A program made the translations under genes and the position numbers. This document shows, one piece after another, positions 1 through 7,080 of a stretch of DNA of 31,236 nt. The stretch spans positions 1-31,236 of IMG/VR virus record IMGVR_UViG_3300027985_000560; one strand, given 5' to 3'. Position 1 is the first letter of the stretch, and every line of letters begins with the position of its first letter. The DNA comes from a virus. The notes under the pieces were generated by a model. The model made no database searches. It saw nothing but the letters and a program-made list of their open reading frames with translations, and was not told the DNA's origin.

Positions 1-528
1 GGTCAGCCTGCGGGCGAAGTACTTGGCGACGATGCTGTTCGTCGTCCAGCTCAGGCCCGCCGGATTGCCGTTGCTGCTATAGCCCCGGTAGATACGGCCA
101 CCGGTCTTGTCGATGTCGCAGCGCAGCGCCTTGCGCTCCTCGGCGTTCATCAGGTGGCTGCGGTAGGGCCGCTCCGCGGTGAGGCAGTCTTGCCAGAGTT
201 CCTGGTTCTGCCAGATGTTCTCGCTGTCGGTCCAGATCTCGCCGAGCAGCCTCCAGTACGCCTGATCGCCCACCCGACTCCATGCCACCAGCGATTCGAA
301 CGCGGCGATGCGGTAGGGCCGCTCATGCAGGAAGATGTAGCTGCTCCACTGCCTCCTGCGCCGCGCCTCGGCCACCGCCTTCTTCTTGGCGAGATAGCTC
401 TTGTTGATCTGGTCGTTGAACGACTCATGGTGGAACACCGAGTACACCAGCGGATGACGGATCGCCGGTGCGCCCAGCGGACCCTCCTCCTCGTACCAGG
501 GCAGCAGGTCGGGATGCAGTCCGGTCAT
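1..528 (-). CDS. Partial protein with ADP-ribosyltransferase-like motifs (C-terminus beyond window)
   Basis: The reading frame is open from an ATG preceded by GGAGGAGATC to the left window edge, 176 codons without a stop. The function is not established. Near residues 142-160 it reads IYRGYSS, then GLSWTTNSIVAKYFARR. This resembles the R and S-x-T elements of the R-S-E class of ADP-ribosyltransferase folds, in which an Arg in a first strand is followed by an S-x-T strand and a helix. The catalytic Glu would lie further downstream, outside the window. The N-terminal 120 residues are rich in Trp, Arg and Glu and match nothing I recognise. It is the last leftward gene visible, just after a small Cys/His protein. 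An unrelated phage protein with a chance motif match is possible. Confidence 0.5.
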   Translation of the reverse strand, partial: MTGLHPDLLPWYEEEGPLGAPAIRHPLVYSVFHHESFNDQINKSYLAKKKAVAEARRRRQWSSYIFLHERPYRIAAFESLVAWSRVGDQAYWRLLGEIWTDSENIWQNQELWQDCLTAERPYRSHLMNAEERKALRCDIDKTGGRIYRGYSSNGNPAGLSWTTNSIVAKYFARRLT

Positions 529-541
529 GATCTCCTCCGGC

Positions 542-658
542 TCAGTTATGAGTGGCATGATGCGTCCCCTCCGGGTCGTTCGCGAATGCGAGGTTGGTCA
601 TGTGCTCATCGAGGTCGGCCTCATCGACCGCCTCGTAGCCGCAGGCGCACCTGATCAT
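542..658 (-). CDS. Small Cys/His-rich protein, 38 aa
   Basis: This short frame starts at an ATG preceded by AACGAAAGGAGAGAACA, a strong ribosome binding site. The ATG overlaps the stop of the upstream gene as ATGA, which supports the start. The product begins MIRCACGYEA and ends THHATHN, so a C-x-C pair and several C-terminal His residues could bind one metal ion. No family is recognised. It is one of many tiny metal-ligand-rich proteins in this phage arm. Confidence 0.65.
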   Translation of the reverse strand: MIRCACGYEAVDEADLDEHMTNLAFANDPEGTHHATHN

Positions 659-831
659 TGTTCTCTCTCCTTTCGTTGACAGTCGATGCACTGCCGTTCC
701 AATCGCCGGCAGTTCAGGCACAGAACCCCTGGCTCGATGACCTCGTTGTCTTCCTCGATGCGGGCGAGCAGATCCGTGGCCTGCGGTGGCGAACCGAGAA
801 GCCAGGCCAGCACCCGCTGCAGGGCGCTCAA
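655..831 (-). CDS. Small zinc-ribbon-like protein, 58 aa
   Basis: The frame ends with two CxxC pairs (CLNC and CIDC) eleven residues apart, a plausible zinc ribbon. The N-terminal half is a probable helix rich in Leu and acidic residues. The start is inferred: a TTG overlaps the TGA of the preceding gene (TTGA), and a GAGGAA lies directly upstream, closer than ideal. A GTG a few codons downstream is the alternative. The 3' end overlaps the next start as ATGA, which fits translational coupling within this operon. The function is unknown. Confidence 0.5.
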   Translation of the reverse strand: MSALQRVLAWLLGSPPQATDLLARIEEDNEVIEPGVLCLNCRRLERQCIDCQRKEREQ

Positions 832-1427
832 TTCCTCGCCGCCGCGTTGGCCGCTGCTTCGGCACGCACCTGATTGGCCATGCTGGTGAACTTCCTGATG
901 AGTTGCTCGTCCTCGTTGGCGGCGAGCTTCTCGTCGACGTAGGCGCACAGCGTGGGGTTGGTGGCGATGTCGCGGCCCATCCTCATGCCGATGTGGATGG
1001 CATCGCCGAACCGCCCGATGGTCTTGGTGGCGGAATACTGCTCCCACCCGCCCAGGGTCACGGTGCCGTAGCTGCGCAGCACCGAGGCGGTGTGGTAGGC
1101 ATCGCCATCGAGGGTCGCGTGGAAGAGGAACGCCTTCTCGACCCGGTCGGGACTCTGCGACGGCGCGACGTTCATATCCTTGGGGCCCTCCACCATCCAT
1201 ACGGTGCTGGCGAACACCACCTCGGTGGTGCGGTGGATCGCACAGAGCGCCATCATCGTGTCGGCGACGGCGTCCTTGCGATCCGGCTCATCCGGCATCA
1301 TCAGTCCGACGAAAACGGTTCCCTCCTCGACGCGCCGCAGCGCCATGAACGGGAGGAAATCCTCGTCGTCCTTCAACGACACGACCATCTCCTCGATGTG
1401 TGCCTGTGCGTTGTCGATCAAGCTCAT
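828..1427 (-). CDS. Conserved-looking phage protein of unknown function, 199 aa
   Basis: A 199-residue protein beginning MSLIDNAQAHIEEM, with AAGGAG eight bases before the ATG. The first 100 residues look like an alpha/beta domain with hydrophobic strands (VFVGLMMP, EVVFASTVWMV). The C-terminal 60 residues are helical and end in an Ala/Asn-rich tail. I recognise no motif or family. The SD lies inside a three-codon ORF (ATG AAG GAG TGA) immediately upstream, which may be incidental. It is the first gene after dnaN in the leftward direction and is separated from it by a hairpin. Confidence 0.75.
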   Translation of the reverse strand: MSLIDNAQAHIEEMVVSLKDDEDFLPFMALRRVEEGTVFVGLMMPDEPDRKDAVADTMMALCAIHRTTEVVFASTVWMVEGPKDMNVAPSQSPDRVEKAFLFHATLDGDAYHTASVLRSYGTVTLGGWEQYSATKTIGRFGDAIHIGMRMGRDIATNPTLCAYVDEKLAANEDEQLIRKFTSMANQVRAEAAANAAARN

Positions 1428-1459
1428 TGCTCACTCCTTCATGTTGTAAACTCGGAGGC

Positions 1460-1530
1460 GCTCATTCGTGAGCACCTTTCTTTCGTGGGGAAAGAGAAGG
1501 TAGACGGCCCCGGCTCCGGCAGCCGGGGCC
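1460..1530. terminator. Two hairpins between dnaN and the 199-aa gene
   Basis: A perfect 10-bp GC stem (GGCCCCGGCT / AGCCGGGGCC, 1506-1530) with a 5-nt loop lies just after the dnaN stop. A smaller GCTCA-TTCG-TGAGC stem-loop lies nearer the next gene (1460-1473). Only short pyrimidine runs follow in the leftward direction, so termination may be partial and the structures may instead act in mRNA processing. Confidence 0.45.
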
Positions 1531-1540
1531 GTTTCCTCAT

Positions 1541-2581
1541 CTATCCGGCCTTCTTGTACGGCATGATCAGATGCAGATCAACGTCTCCCAGGCTGCGGAA
1601 CATCACCGGCTTGTTGGCCGCTGTGGCGTCGAACAACACCGTTCCGGAGCTGATCGCCCGCAGGCAGTCGATGAGGTACTTCGACTTCATCGTCACCACC
1701 AGTGGTTCATCGAGTTCGCAATGAAGCGGTGTCGCGGTGATGTCCTGCTCCACCTCGACCTCATCCGCCTCGTCGCGGCTGAGCACGGTGATATACCCAT
1801 CACTGCGCACGGTGAGCGTGACCACCTCACCACCTGCCGCAGCTAGTAGATCGGCACGGTTCAGGTAGATACTCAGCAGGGGTTCGGCAGGAATCAAAGA
1901 TCGCCACCGGGGAAACTCGGTGTCTGGAACTGCCATGATCACCGCCTGTCCCGACGACGACAGGCGCACCAGTCGTCCGGTGTCGTTCACTGCCACATTG
2001 ACCAGGACGTCACTATGGACGAAGGCGCGCAGTGCCGCCCCAGGCACCAGGGTGGTGATCCCTGACTCGGCGAAGTTGATCCTGGTCATCCGAAACCTGT
2101 CGGTGGTGACGACGTTTCCGTCATCGAAGTATGCTGCAGTCAGCTGGGGCAGGAATTCGTCGGTGCCGATCGACGTGAGTACCCGCGCCACCTGTTCTGA
2201 GCTGATCCGCGTGGTAGCCGCTGACGTGAATTGCGGCCATTGGGGTAGTTCGGCATCCATCGCCCGCAGACGAATGGTGCCGGTGTCCAGCCTGATCGTC
2301 AGAGCTTGGGCGTCGACGGTAATGATTGCCTGGCCCCATGCGCCTTTCAGGTGTGACGCGAGGTTGGCGGCCCGTACTGCGATGTGCCCGTTGTCGGCTC
2401 CCTGTGCAGGAATCACCGCCTCACGAAACTGCGCGCCGTCGGTGCGACGTAGCTGTAGTCCGCTGTGCAGTGTGCTCACTTCGACTGCTGCCGTCATCGG
2501 ATCACTGCCGTTGGGCATCTTGGCGATCCATGCGGCGGCGTCTGCCAGTTGGCTGGCGTCGAGCTTCAGTTCAAGTGTCAT
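1541..2581 (-). CDS. dnaN: DNA polymerase III beta sliding clamp-like protein (DnaN)
   Basis: The product is 346 aa, slightly shorter than cellular beta clamps (about 370-400 aa). It has the clamp layout of three similar domains. The second domain contains a pattern like TAAYFDD..VVTTDRFRM, matching the family's strand followed by A-T-D-x-[FY]-R. The C-terminus, KPVMFR followed by LHLIMPYKK, matches the clamp ending K-P-x-x followed by a strand and M-P-[VM]-[RK]. It would encircle DNA and tether a polymerase. No polymerase is visible in the window, so the host or an outside phage gene would supply it. The start has a good SD (AAAGGAAG), and a dyad lies just upstream. Confidence 0.85.
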   Translation of the reverse strand: MTLELKLDASQLADAAAWIAKMPNGSDPMTAAVEVSTLHSGLQLRRTDGAQFREAVIPAQGADNGHIAVRAANLASHLKGAWGQAIITVDAQALTIRLDTGTIRLRAMDAELPQWPQFTSAATTRISSEQVARVLTSIGTDEFLPQLTAAYFDDGNVVTTDRFRMTRINFAESGITTLVPGAALRAFVHSDVLVNVAVNDTGRLVRLSSSGQAVIMAVPDTEFPRWRSLIPAEPLLSIYLNRADLLAAAGGEVVTLTVRSDGYITVLSRDEADEVEVEQDITATPLHCELDEPLVVTMKSKYLIDCLRAISSGTVLFDATAANKPVMFRSLGDVDLHLIMPYKKAG

Positions 2582-2605
2582 GCTCTCTCTTCCTTTCGTG
2601 AGGAG

Positions 2606-2626
2606 GGTGTACGGATTCCGTACACC
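2606..2626. repeat. Dispersed dyad repeat, copy 1 (symmetric ATT core)
   Basis: A perfect copy of TGTACGG-NNN-CCGTACA with extra paired GG/CC at each end. It lies between the stop of the 81-aa gene's upstream neighbour spacing and the dnaN leader. Pairing extends to GAGGG/CCCTC at the flanks, giving a stem of up to 13 bp. Confidence 0.95.
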
Positions 2627-2627
2627 C

Positions 2628-2873
2628 TCAACGGATCATCGGATCGACAGGCTGGCGCTGGCTCAGACCGGCGAGCCGGTCGATGGCGATGGCCAGCAGG
2701 GCGGTCAGGGTGGTGCCGTCGAGGTCACCGTCGTCACCGGAGGCCTCGGCCAGTGCCGCCTGAATGGCGGTGCAGCGGCCCTCGTAGGACAGTGGGGTCT
2801 CCTCCTGGCGCTCGCTGACGCTGTCGATGATCTTGTCCAGCAGCTTCCCGTGGCTGGGTGCCCAGTGGGTCAT
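2628..2873 (-). CDS. Hypothetical protein, 81 aa
   Basis: Begins MTHWAPSHGKLLDKII after a CCCACGAAAGGAAC leader, the start-associated sequence seen before several genes here. It is acidic in the middle (ASGDDGDLDG), largely helical and has no Cys. No family is recognised. The stop abuts a dyad repeat. It lies directly upstream of dnaN and is probably co-transcribed with it. Confidence 0.7.
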   Translation of the reverse strand: MTHWAPSHGKLLDKIIDSVSERQEETPLSYEGRCTAIQAALAEASGDDGDLDGTTLTALLAIAIDRLAGLSQRQPVDPMIR

Positions 2874-2932
2874 GTCGTTCCTTTCGTGGGTATCTGAAAA
2901 CCGAACGCAAAACGATCGGATAGTTAGCTGAA

Positions 2933-3298
2933 CTACAGAGCCGTGTTCTGGGTGAGACGTGCGAACGCGACGATGAGCACCGCCCGGTGCACCAGCTCCG
3001 GAAGCTCGGCGATCCCCGCTGCCGGGGCGTCGAGCACCAGTACCTGATCGCCGTCGCGGTACACGCCGACCATGAACCCGACACCGCCCAACTCCCGGCG
3101 GCGCAACACGCTGCTGATGTGCGCCTCCTGCCCATTGGGACTGCTGGGCGAGTCGGTGACCACCACCGTCGTGTCCTCGTCCAGATCGGCCTGCAGCGCG
3201 GTGCAGCCACCGCCGGTGTCCCAGAACCCCAGGTCGATGCCGGTCAGGTCGCGCACCGGATCGACCAGATCGCCGAACAGGCTCTCGTACATGGTCAT
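2933..3298 (-). CDS. Hypothetical protein, 121 aa
   Basis: Start MTMYESLFGDLV overlaps the preceding stop as ATGA. The sequence looks like a compact alpha/beta domain: strands TTVVVTD, VGFMVGVYRD and QVLVLDAP, then a C-terminal helix. The loop SSPNGQEAH has no known signature. It is in the Ku operon and may be a small accessory protein, but nothing in the sequence assigns a role. Confidence 0.7.
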   Translation of the reverse strand: MTMYESLFGDLVDPVRDLTGIDLGFWDTGGGCTALQADLDEDTTVVVTDSPSSPNGQEAHISSVLRRRELGGVGFMVGVYRDGDQVLVLDAPAAGIAELPELVHRAVLIVAFARLTQNTAL

Positions 3299-3489
3299 GA
3301 CTCACTGTCCAGCATCACCCGGTCCTGGGTGCCGTAGACGATGCGCCGCGCCGCCCCCCGGGAGTCGGTGTGGACGATCACCAGGTCCTGTTGCACGTCC
3401 ACCCGCACCACCGTGCGCGGCTTGTAGTCGCTGTAGTCGCGGAACACCATCCCCGGCTTGAGCAGCCGGGCGTACGTCGTGTGCTTCAC
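3295..3489 (-). CDS. Hypothetical basic protein, 64 aa
   Basis: The GTG start overlaps the ku stop as GTGA, so translation is probably coupled to ku. The product (MKHTTYARLLKPGMVF...) is predicted to be mostly strands with alternating basic residues (KPRTVVRVDVQQDLVIVHTD), like a small beta barrel that might bind nucleic acid. That is inference only. It ends in ATGA overlap with the next gene. Confidence 0.65.
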   Translation of the reverse strand: MKHTTYARLLKPGMVFRDYSDYKPRTVVRVDVQQDLVIVHTDSRGAARRIVYGTQDRVMLDSES

Positions 3490-4349
3490 GCAGCCTCCTC
3501 CTTCTTGGTCCGGCGACGAGGTGCGGTCTTCTTGGCCGGTGCCTTGGCCACACTGGCTTCCAGCTTGGCGATGAGATCGTCGACGTTGTCGACCGCGCCA
3601 CCGGCCTCGGACACCACCGTCTCGATCTCGCCACCGGCGGCCTTCGCCTCGATCGCGGCGTTGAGCGCCTCGGTGTAGGTGTCGGTGTAGTCGGCCGGAT
3701 TCCACTCGCCGGTCATGGATTCCACCACAGACTCCATCACCGGCATCAGCCGTGGATCGAGTTCGGTGTCGGCGTTGTCGGCCAGCACCTGGAACTCGGC
3801 GGTGCGCAGCTCATCCGGCCACATCATGTTGCGCAGGATCAGCACCCCGCCGTCGTCGGACGGCTCGACCTCCAGCAGGGCCAGGTGGTTGCGGCCCCAC
3901 CGGACGTACTGCACCACACCCGCCAGGTTCCGCTCGGCGAGCATCCTGCACACCGCCAGATAGGTGGTCACCGCCTGCCTGCCGCGCTTGGCGTCGGGCA
4001 CCAGCCGGTAGATGTTCTCGTCGGCGAACAGCATCGGATCGACCTCGGCGGCGGTGATGAACTTGTCGATGGCCACGGTGGGGCTGGTGTTGGCCGCGAT
4101 GGTCTCCATCTCGTCGGACGACAGCATCACCGTCGACCCGGCCTCCTCGAAGCCCTTGGCGATCTCACCGGGCGGCACGGCCCGGTTGCAGACCTCGCAC
4201 GTCTTGGGCATCTTGACCTTGCCGTAGCTGCCGTCGTCGTGGGCGTGGTACATCGAGCCCTTGCGGTCGTGGCTGTCGCTGATCCCGGTCATCTTGACCG
4301 GGATGGTCACCAGGCCGATCGTCAGATCGACGTTCCCTATGCTTCTCAT
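3486..4349 (-). CDS. ku: Ku-like DNA end-binding protein
   Basis: A 287-aa bacterial-type Ku homodimer subunit. It starts MRSIGNVDLTIGLVTIPVKM, matching the family N-terminus (R-S-x-W/x-G-x-[IL]-x-x-G-L-V-x-x-P-V-K). It has the CEVCNR zinc-like pair near residue 51, the IAKGFE segment, a core strand region, and MMWPDELR, equivalent to the conserved [LM]-x-[WY]-x-[DE]-E-[LV]-R motif. The C-terminus is Lys/Arg-rich (APRRRTKKEEAA), as in mycobacterial Ku tails. Ku proteins ring broken ends and recruit LigD. No ligase is seen here, so the host's LigD would be needed. In Corndog and Omega, phage Ku has been linked to circularising genomes with very short cohesive ends. It overlaps both neighbours by 4 bp. 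Confidence 0.93.
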   Translation of the reverse strand: MRSIGNVDLTIGLVTIPVKMTGISDSHDRKGSMYHAHDDGSYGKVKMPKTCEVCNRAVPPGEIAKGFEEAGSTVMLSSDEMETIAANTSPTVAIDKFITAAEVDPMLFADENIYRLVPDAKRGRQAVTTYLAVCRMLAERNLAGVVQYVRWGRNHLALLEVEPSDDGGVLILRNMMWPDELRTAEFQVLADNADTELDPRLMPVMESVVESMTGEWNPADYTDTYTEALNAAIEAKAAGGEIETVVSEAGGAVDNVDDLIAKLEASVAKAPAKKTAPRRRTKKEEAA

Positions 4350-4570
4350 CTCTGCACTTCCTCTCTTTCGGTGGACTCCTGGAACATCTCCAGGAGGGAA
4401 CTGCTCAGCCTCTGATCGAGTTCGTGGAACACGTGCAGAAGCCGGTCGGTCGCCGAATACTGCGCGGCGAGTTCGTCATTGGTGTAGCCCGCGTCCAGGT
4501 CGTCCGGAGGGGCCTCCAGGATGGCGGCGGCGAGCCGCCCGTCGGCCAGTATCGCGGCAACACTTCTCAT
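4346..4570 (-). CDS. Hypothetical acidic helical protein, 74 aa
   Basis: Begins MRSVAAILADGRLAAAIL and is predicted to be almost entirely helical and acidic. It ends at an ATGA overlap with ku, so it is the first gene of the ku translational unit. The leader contains CCCACGAAAGAAAGGACC before the ATG. It has no metal ligands and no recognised motif. The role is unknown. Confidence 0.7.
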   Translation of the reverse strand: MRSVAAILADGRLAAAILEAPPDDLDAGYTNDELAAQYSATDRLLHVFHELDQRLSSSLLEMFQESTEREEVQR

Positions 4571-4596
4571 CGAATGGTCCTTTCTTTCGTGGGGGA

Positions 4597-4617
4597 GGTG
4601 TACGGATTCCGTACACC
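4597..4617. repeat. Dispersed dyad repeat, copy 2 (ATT core)
   Basis: A perfect TGTACGG-NNN-CCGTACA dyad with paired GG/CC ends. It sits between the Cys-rich 87-aa gene and the 74-aa gene, upstream of the latter's ribosome binding site. Confidence 0.95.
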
Positions 4618-4618
4618 C

Positions 4619-4882
4619 TCAGTGTTTCAATGCCTTTCGGCGTTCTTGCTTGTAGAGCCGGGCCCACTTGGTGCACTGCGGGCAGTGACACTTGTAGTGG
4701 CTGTACCCGGTGGACGTCCCGTGCATATCGTCGGGACACCCACGGGACACAGCCCGCTGCCGTGACTCCTCGCTTTTCTGGTTCTTGCGGATACGGTGGC
4801 AGTCCGGCGAACACGTCACCGGCGGTCGTCCAGACCGCGGCTCGTAGTCGAGCAGTGCACCGCAGATCACACACTCGCGCAT
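4619..4882 (-). CDS. Zinc-finger-like protein with C-terminal HGT...CHCPQC domain, 87 aa
   Basis: The chosen ATG follows AGAAAGGAGAAGG; an upstream in-frame ATG would fall in the structured leader. The N-terminus has CVIC and then CSPDCHR, a four-Cys site. The C-terminal half, HGTSTGYSHYKCHCPQC, followed by a basic KWARLYKQERRK helix, matches a small domain I recall as common in actinobacterial and phage proteins. It probably binds nucleic acid. It is the first gene after promoter 4978-5006. Confidence 0.75.
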   Translation of the reverse strand: MRECVICGALLDYEPRSGRPPVTCSPDCHRIRKNQKSEESRQRAVSRGCPDDMHGTSTGYSHYKCHCPQCTKWARLYKQERRKALKH

Positions 4883-4906
4883 AGCCTTCTCCTTTCTGCA
4901 TGTGAA

Positions 4907-4952
4907 CCCGCCGCGAGCGGAGAGAGAGTGCGAGAGAGACGCTCGCGGCGGG
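4907..4952 (-). other. Very strong stem-loop in 5' leader
   Basis: A perfect 13-bp GC-rich inverted repeat (CCCGCCGCGAGCG / CGCTCGCGGCGGG) encloses a 20-nt purine-rich loop on the plus strand, which is polypyrimidine in the leftward transcript. It lies between promoter 4978-5006 and the zinc-finger gene. No U-run follows it, so it is more likely a stabilising or attenuating leader element than a terminator. Confidence 0.8.
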
Positions 4953-4977
4953 TGGCCCATTCCGACCTTCACATACT

Positions 4978-5006
4978 ATTATACGCTGTTTGACACCTTA
5001 CGTCAA
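4978..5006 (-). promoter_or_regulatory. Leftward SigA-like promoter P1 with overlapping dyad
   Basis: On the minus strand TTGACG is followed by exactly 17 bp and then TATAAT. A dyad TTGAC-N7-GTCAA overlaps the -35 and spacer. It drives the zinc-finger gene and probably the ku operon. Confidence 0.88.
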
Positions 5007-5013
5007 GCGTACA

Positions 5014-5205
5014 TTACTCATCCACCGGCCCTTTCTCGATGGCTGCCTTGAACTGCTCGGCGAATCCCTGCTGGCCTTCGGGCGTTTTGAGATAGACCAG
5101 CACCTCGATCAGATCGTCCATCGTCACCGGCCCGAATGTCAGGGACACGTTGCCGTCCGCGTGCACCACAAACTCCGTCGGTACATCAATCGTCTCCTCA
5201 CTCAT
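5014..5205 (-). CDS. Hypothetical acidic protein, 63 aa
   Basis: Starts MSEETIDVPTEFVVHADG, overlapping the parB-like stop by 8 bp (ATGAGTGA). It is acidic, with an N-terminal beta segment and C-terminal helices. It is the last gene of the parB transcript, and the next promoter begins only a few bases beyond its stop. No function can be assigned. Confidence 0.7.
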   Translation of the reverse strand: MSEETIDVPTEFVVHADGNVSLTFGPVTMDDLIEVLVYLKTPEGQQGFAEQFKAAIEKGPVDE

Positions 5206-6709
5206 GCGTCAGCTCCTCGAAGCACTCGTCGGCGGTCTTGGCTCCGACCATGACGTGTTCCACCACAGAGAGCGTGTAGCCGTTCTCCGCCAGGAAGCCC
5301 AGGTAGTCCTTCGGTCCGACACCCGTCGATGCACTGGCACCCCGCCACGCCTGCTTGGGCGTGCGGGCCTCCAGCGCCGCCAGCACCAGACCCAGCGTGA
5401 TGACCTGGGCGCGGGCGTCACCGCTCCTGACCATCACGTCGATCTCCGACCGCAGGCCGTCCTTGAGGGCCAGCAGATCGGTGACCGCCTCGTCGGCCTT
5501 GGTGTTGGACAGCAGGTATCCGTCGGATGCCAGCATCCTGGCGACGAACATCGCCGCACCCTTGGGTGGCGTCTTGCGGGCCAGCAGGTTACGCACGAAC
5601 TCCCGGCGCACCTCCTGCGCCGCCGCGCCGGCCTTGTTCAGCGTGACCACCTTGCGCCGTTCGTTGCGCTCGGCCTCGGTGGCCTTGCCCTGCTGCACGA
5701 CGTCCAGCCCCGCCTGGGCACCCGCGAGCTTGGTGAACCGCTCGTTGGGCGTCAGGCCGGTGGCCGCGCAGTCCCGGCAGTAGTAGTCGGACGGCTCCCA
5801 ACTGACCGTCTCCACCACAGAATCGGCGTGCCGCATGCCCTCCTTGGGCGTGGCCTCGGCGTCGCCCTCGGTGCCCCAGTCGATGGTCGATTCGTCCACC
5901 GGCTCGCCGGTGTCGACGTCGGTGAACACCTCGGTCTCGGTGAGCCGCACCGCCCAGTGCGACGGCTCGACCACCACCGAATCGTCGGCCTCGCTGCCGT
6001 CGGGCTCCAACAGCGCCCACAACGGGACGTAGTCCGTGGAGAACGACGGCGGCATGTCGTCGAGCACCTCGAAGCCCTTCTCCCGCCACTGCGCGGAGGC
6101 AACCGTATAGGCGGCCTCGGTCTCGCGCTGCTGACGCAGCCGGGACAGTTCGTGGTCGAAGTAGTTGCGCCCGGCAGCCCTTCGCAACCGATCCACCGCA
6201 TCCGGATCGTCCTCGAACTCGGCGATCGCCGCCGCCTCGGCCAGCGTGACCGGGTGCTCGTCGCGCAACGCCTCCATCGCGGTCTGCGAACCGGCCACCG
6301 CTTTGGACAGCTTCACCCGCTCGGGCGACACCGAGAGCTTCTTGGCGACCTTGGCCTGGGACAGACCTACGTCCAGCAGGGCCTGGATGCCCAGCACCCG
6401 GTCGTCGGCCCGCAGCGCCAGCCGGTGGTCGTTCTCCACGATCTGGGTCACCAGCCGCTCGGCGGTGTCGCTGCCGCCGTCGACGATGTACACCGGTACC
6501 GTCTCCAGTCCGGCCTCCCTGGCGGCCTGGGTGCGCCGCTGACCGGCACGCACCCACAGCTTCCCGTCCTCGCCGCGCACCGCGATGATAGGCGTCAGCA
6601 CGCCGTTCTCCTTGATGTTGGCGATGAACTGCTTGGTCAGGCCCGCTGTGGTGCGGACGTTGTCCTCCAGTGCCAGGGTGTTCGGGTCGACGTTGATTGT
6701 TTCGGTCAT
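5198..6709 (-). CDS. ParB-like nuclease/CTPase-fold DNA-binding protein, 503 aa
   Basis: The N-terminal domain (about residues 5-100) is ParB/Srx-like. It reads NVDPNTLALEDNVR, then GVLTPIIAVRG, then RAGQRRTQAAREAGLETVPV. The GxRR..A element matches the ParB CTP-binding box 'GERRxRA'. A KorB-like helix-turn-helix follows (LSQAKVAKKLSVSPERVK, about 125-145). The long C-terminal part includes a CRDC pair near residue 323 and a charged helical tail. No ParA is visible, so this is an orphan ParB-type protein. It may regulate, silence or spread on DNA rather than partition it. The many dispersed 17-bp dyads are candidate binding sites, by inference only. Start: ACGAAAGGAACAG precedes the ATG, which overlaps the DUF3846 stop (ATGA). 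Confidence 0.82.
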   Translation of the reverse strand: MTETINVDPNTLALEDNVRTTAGLTKQFIANIKENGVLTPIIAVRGEDGKLWVRAGQRRTQAAREAGLETVPVYIVDGGSDTAERLVTQIVENDHRLALRADDRVLGIQALLDVGLSQAKVAKKLSVSPERVKLSKAVAGSQTAMEALRDEHPVTLAEAAAIAEFEDDPDAVDRLRRAAGRNYFDHELSRLRQQRETEAAYTVASAQWREKGFEVLDDMPPSFSTDYVPLWALLEPDGSEADDSVVVEPSHWAVRLTETEVFTDVDTGEPVDESTIDWGTEGDAEATPKEGMRHADSVVETVSWEPSDYYCRDCAATGLTPNERFTKLAGAQAGLDVVQQGKATEAERNERRKVVTLNKAGAAAQEVRREFVRNLLARKTPPKGAAMFVARMLASDGYLLSNTKADEAVTDLLALKDGLRSEIDVMVRSGDARAQVITLGLVLAALEARTPKQAWRGASASTGVGPKDYLGFLAENGYTLSVVEHVMVGAKTADECFEELTHE

Positions 6710-7080
6710 TTCACTGTTCCTTTCGTGGGGTTGTAACTCTTCAGGGTGGAGATGTCGGATGAGCCGTCGAGCAGGGTGACGATGCCCTCGATCTGTTGAT
6801 CGGTCAGGCCCTTGCCCAGTGGGCCGGTCACCACGCACGGGCCGACGATCATGTCACCGGCGACCTTCGGCTCCAGTGCGTACCACAGCGCGGTCGCACA
6901 GATGTTGAACAGCAGGTTCTGCAGTTTGCCCTCCTCGTTGATCCAGAAGGTGACGTCGGCGATGCCGATCGCCTCCACCGGTCCGCCGACTGCGCCCTGC
7001 AGGAACTCCAGGCTGTCCTCGGGGTCGTACTCCGCGCGTTCGATGCTGCCGTCGACGGCGATGACGAGTGCCTGGTTCAT
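6706..7080 (-). CDS. DUF3846-like protein, 124 aa
   Basis: The start MNQALVIAVDGSIE, the middle LQGAVGGPVEAIGI and the segment INEEGKLQNLLFNICATALW match my recollection of DUF3846. That family has N-terminal strands, L-Q-x-x-V-G-G, D/N-E-E-G-K-L and N-x-x-A-T. The following DMIVGPCVVTG also fits. The family is frequent in actinophages, and its biochemical role is unknown to me. It overlaps both neighbours by ATGA, with the ribosome binding site of the parB-like gene inside its 3' end. Confidence 0.75.
   Translation of the reverse strand: MNQALVIAVDGSIERAEYDPEDSLEFLQGAVGGPVEAIGIADVTFWINEEGKLQNLLFNICATALWYALEPKVAGDMIVGPCVVTGPLGKGLTDQQIEGIVTLLDGSSDISTLKSYNPTKGTVK

Noticed and set aside
154-654. 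Long rightward open frames opposite the first leftward genes
   Set aside because: They are antisense shadows of GC-rich genes, with no ribosome site and low-complexity Arg/Pro/Gly-rich translations. The minus-strand frames have SDs and coupled starts.
5150-6736. A 528-codon rightward open frame opposite the ParB-like gene
   Set aside because: It mirrors the minus-strand gene, has a His/Arg/Gly-biased translation and no motif or ribosome site. The ParB-like motifs are clear on the other strand.
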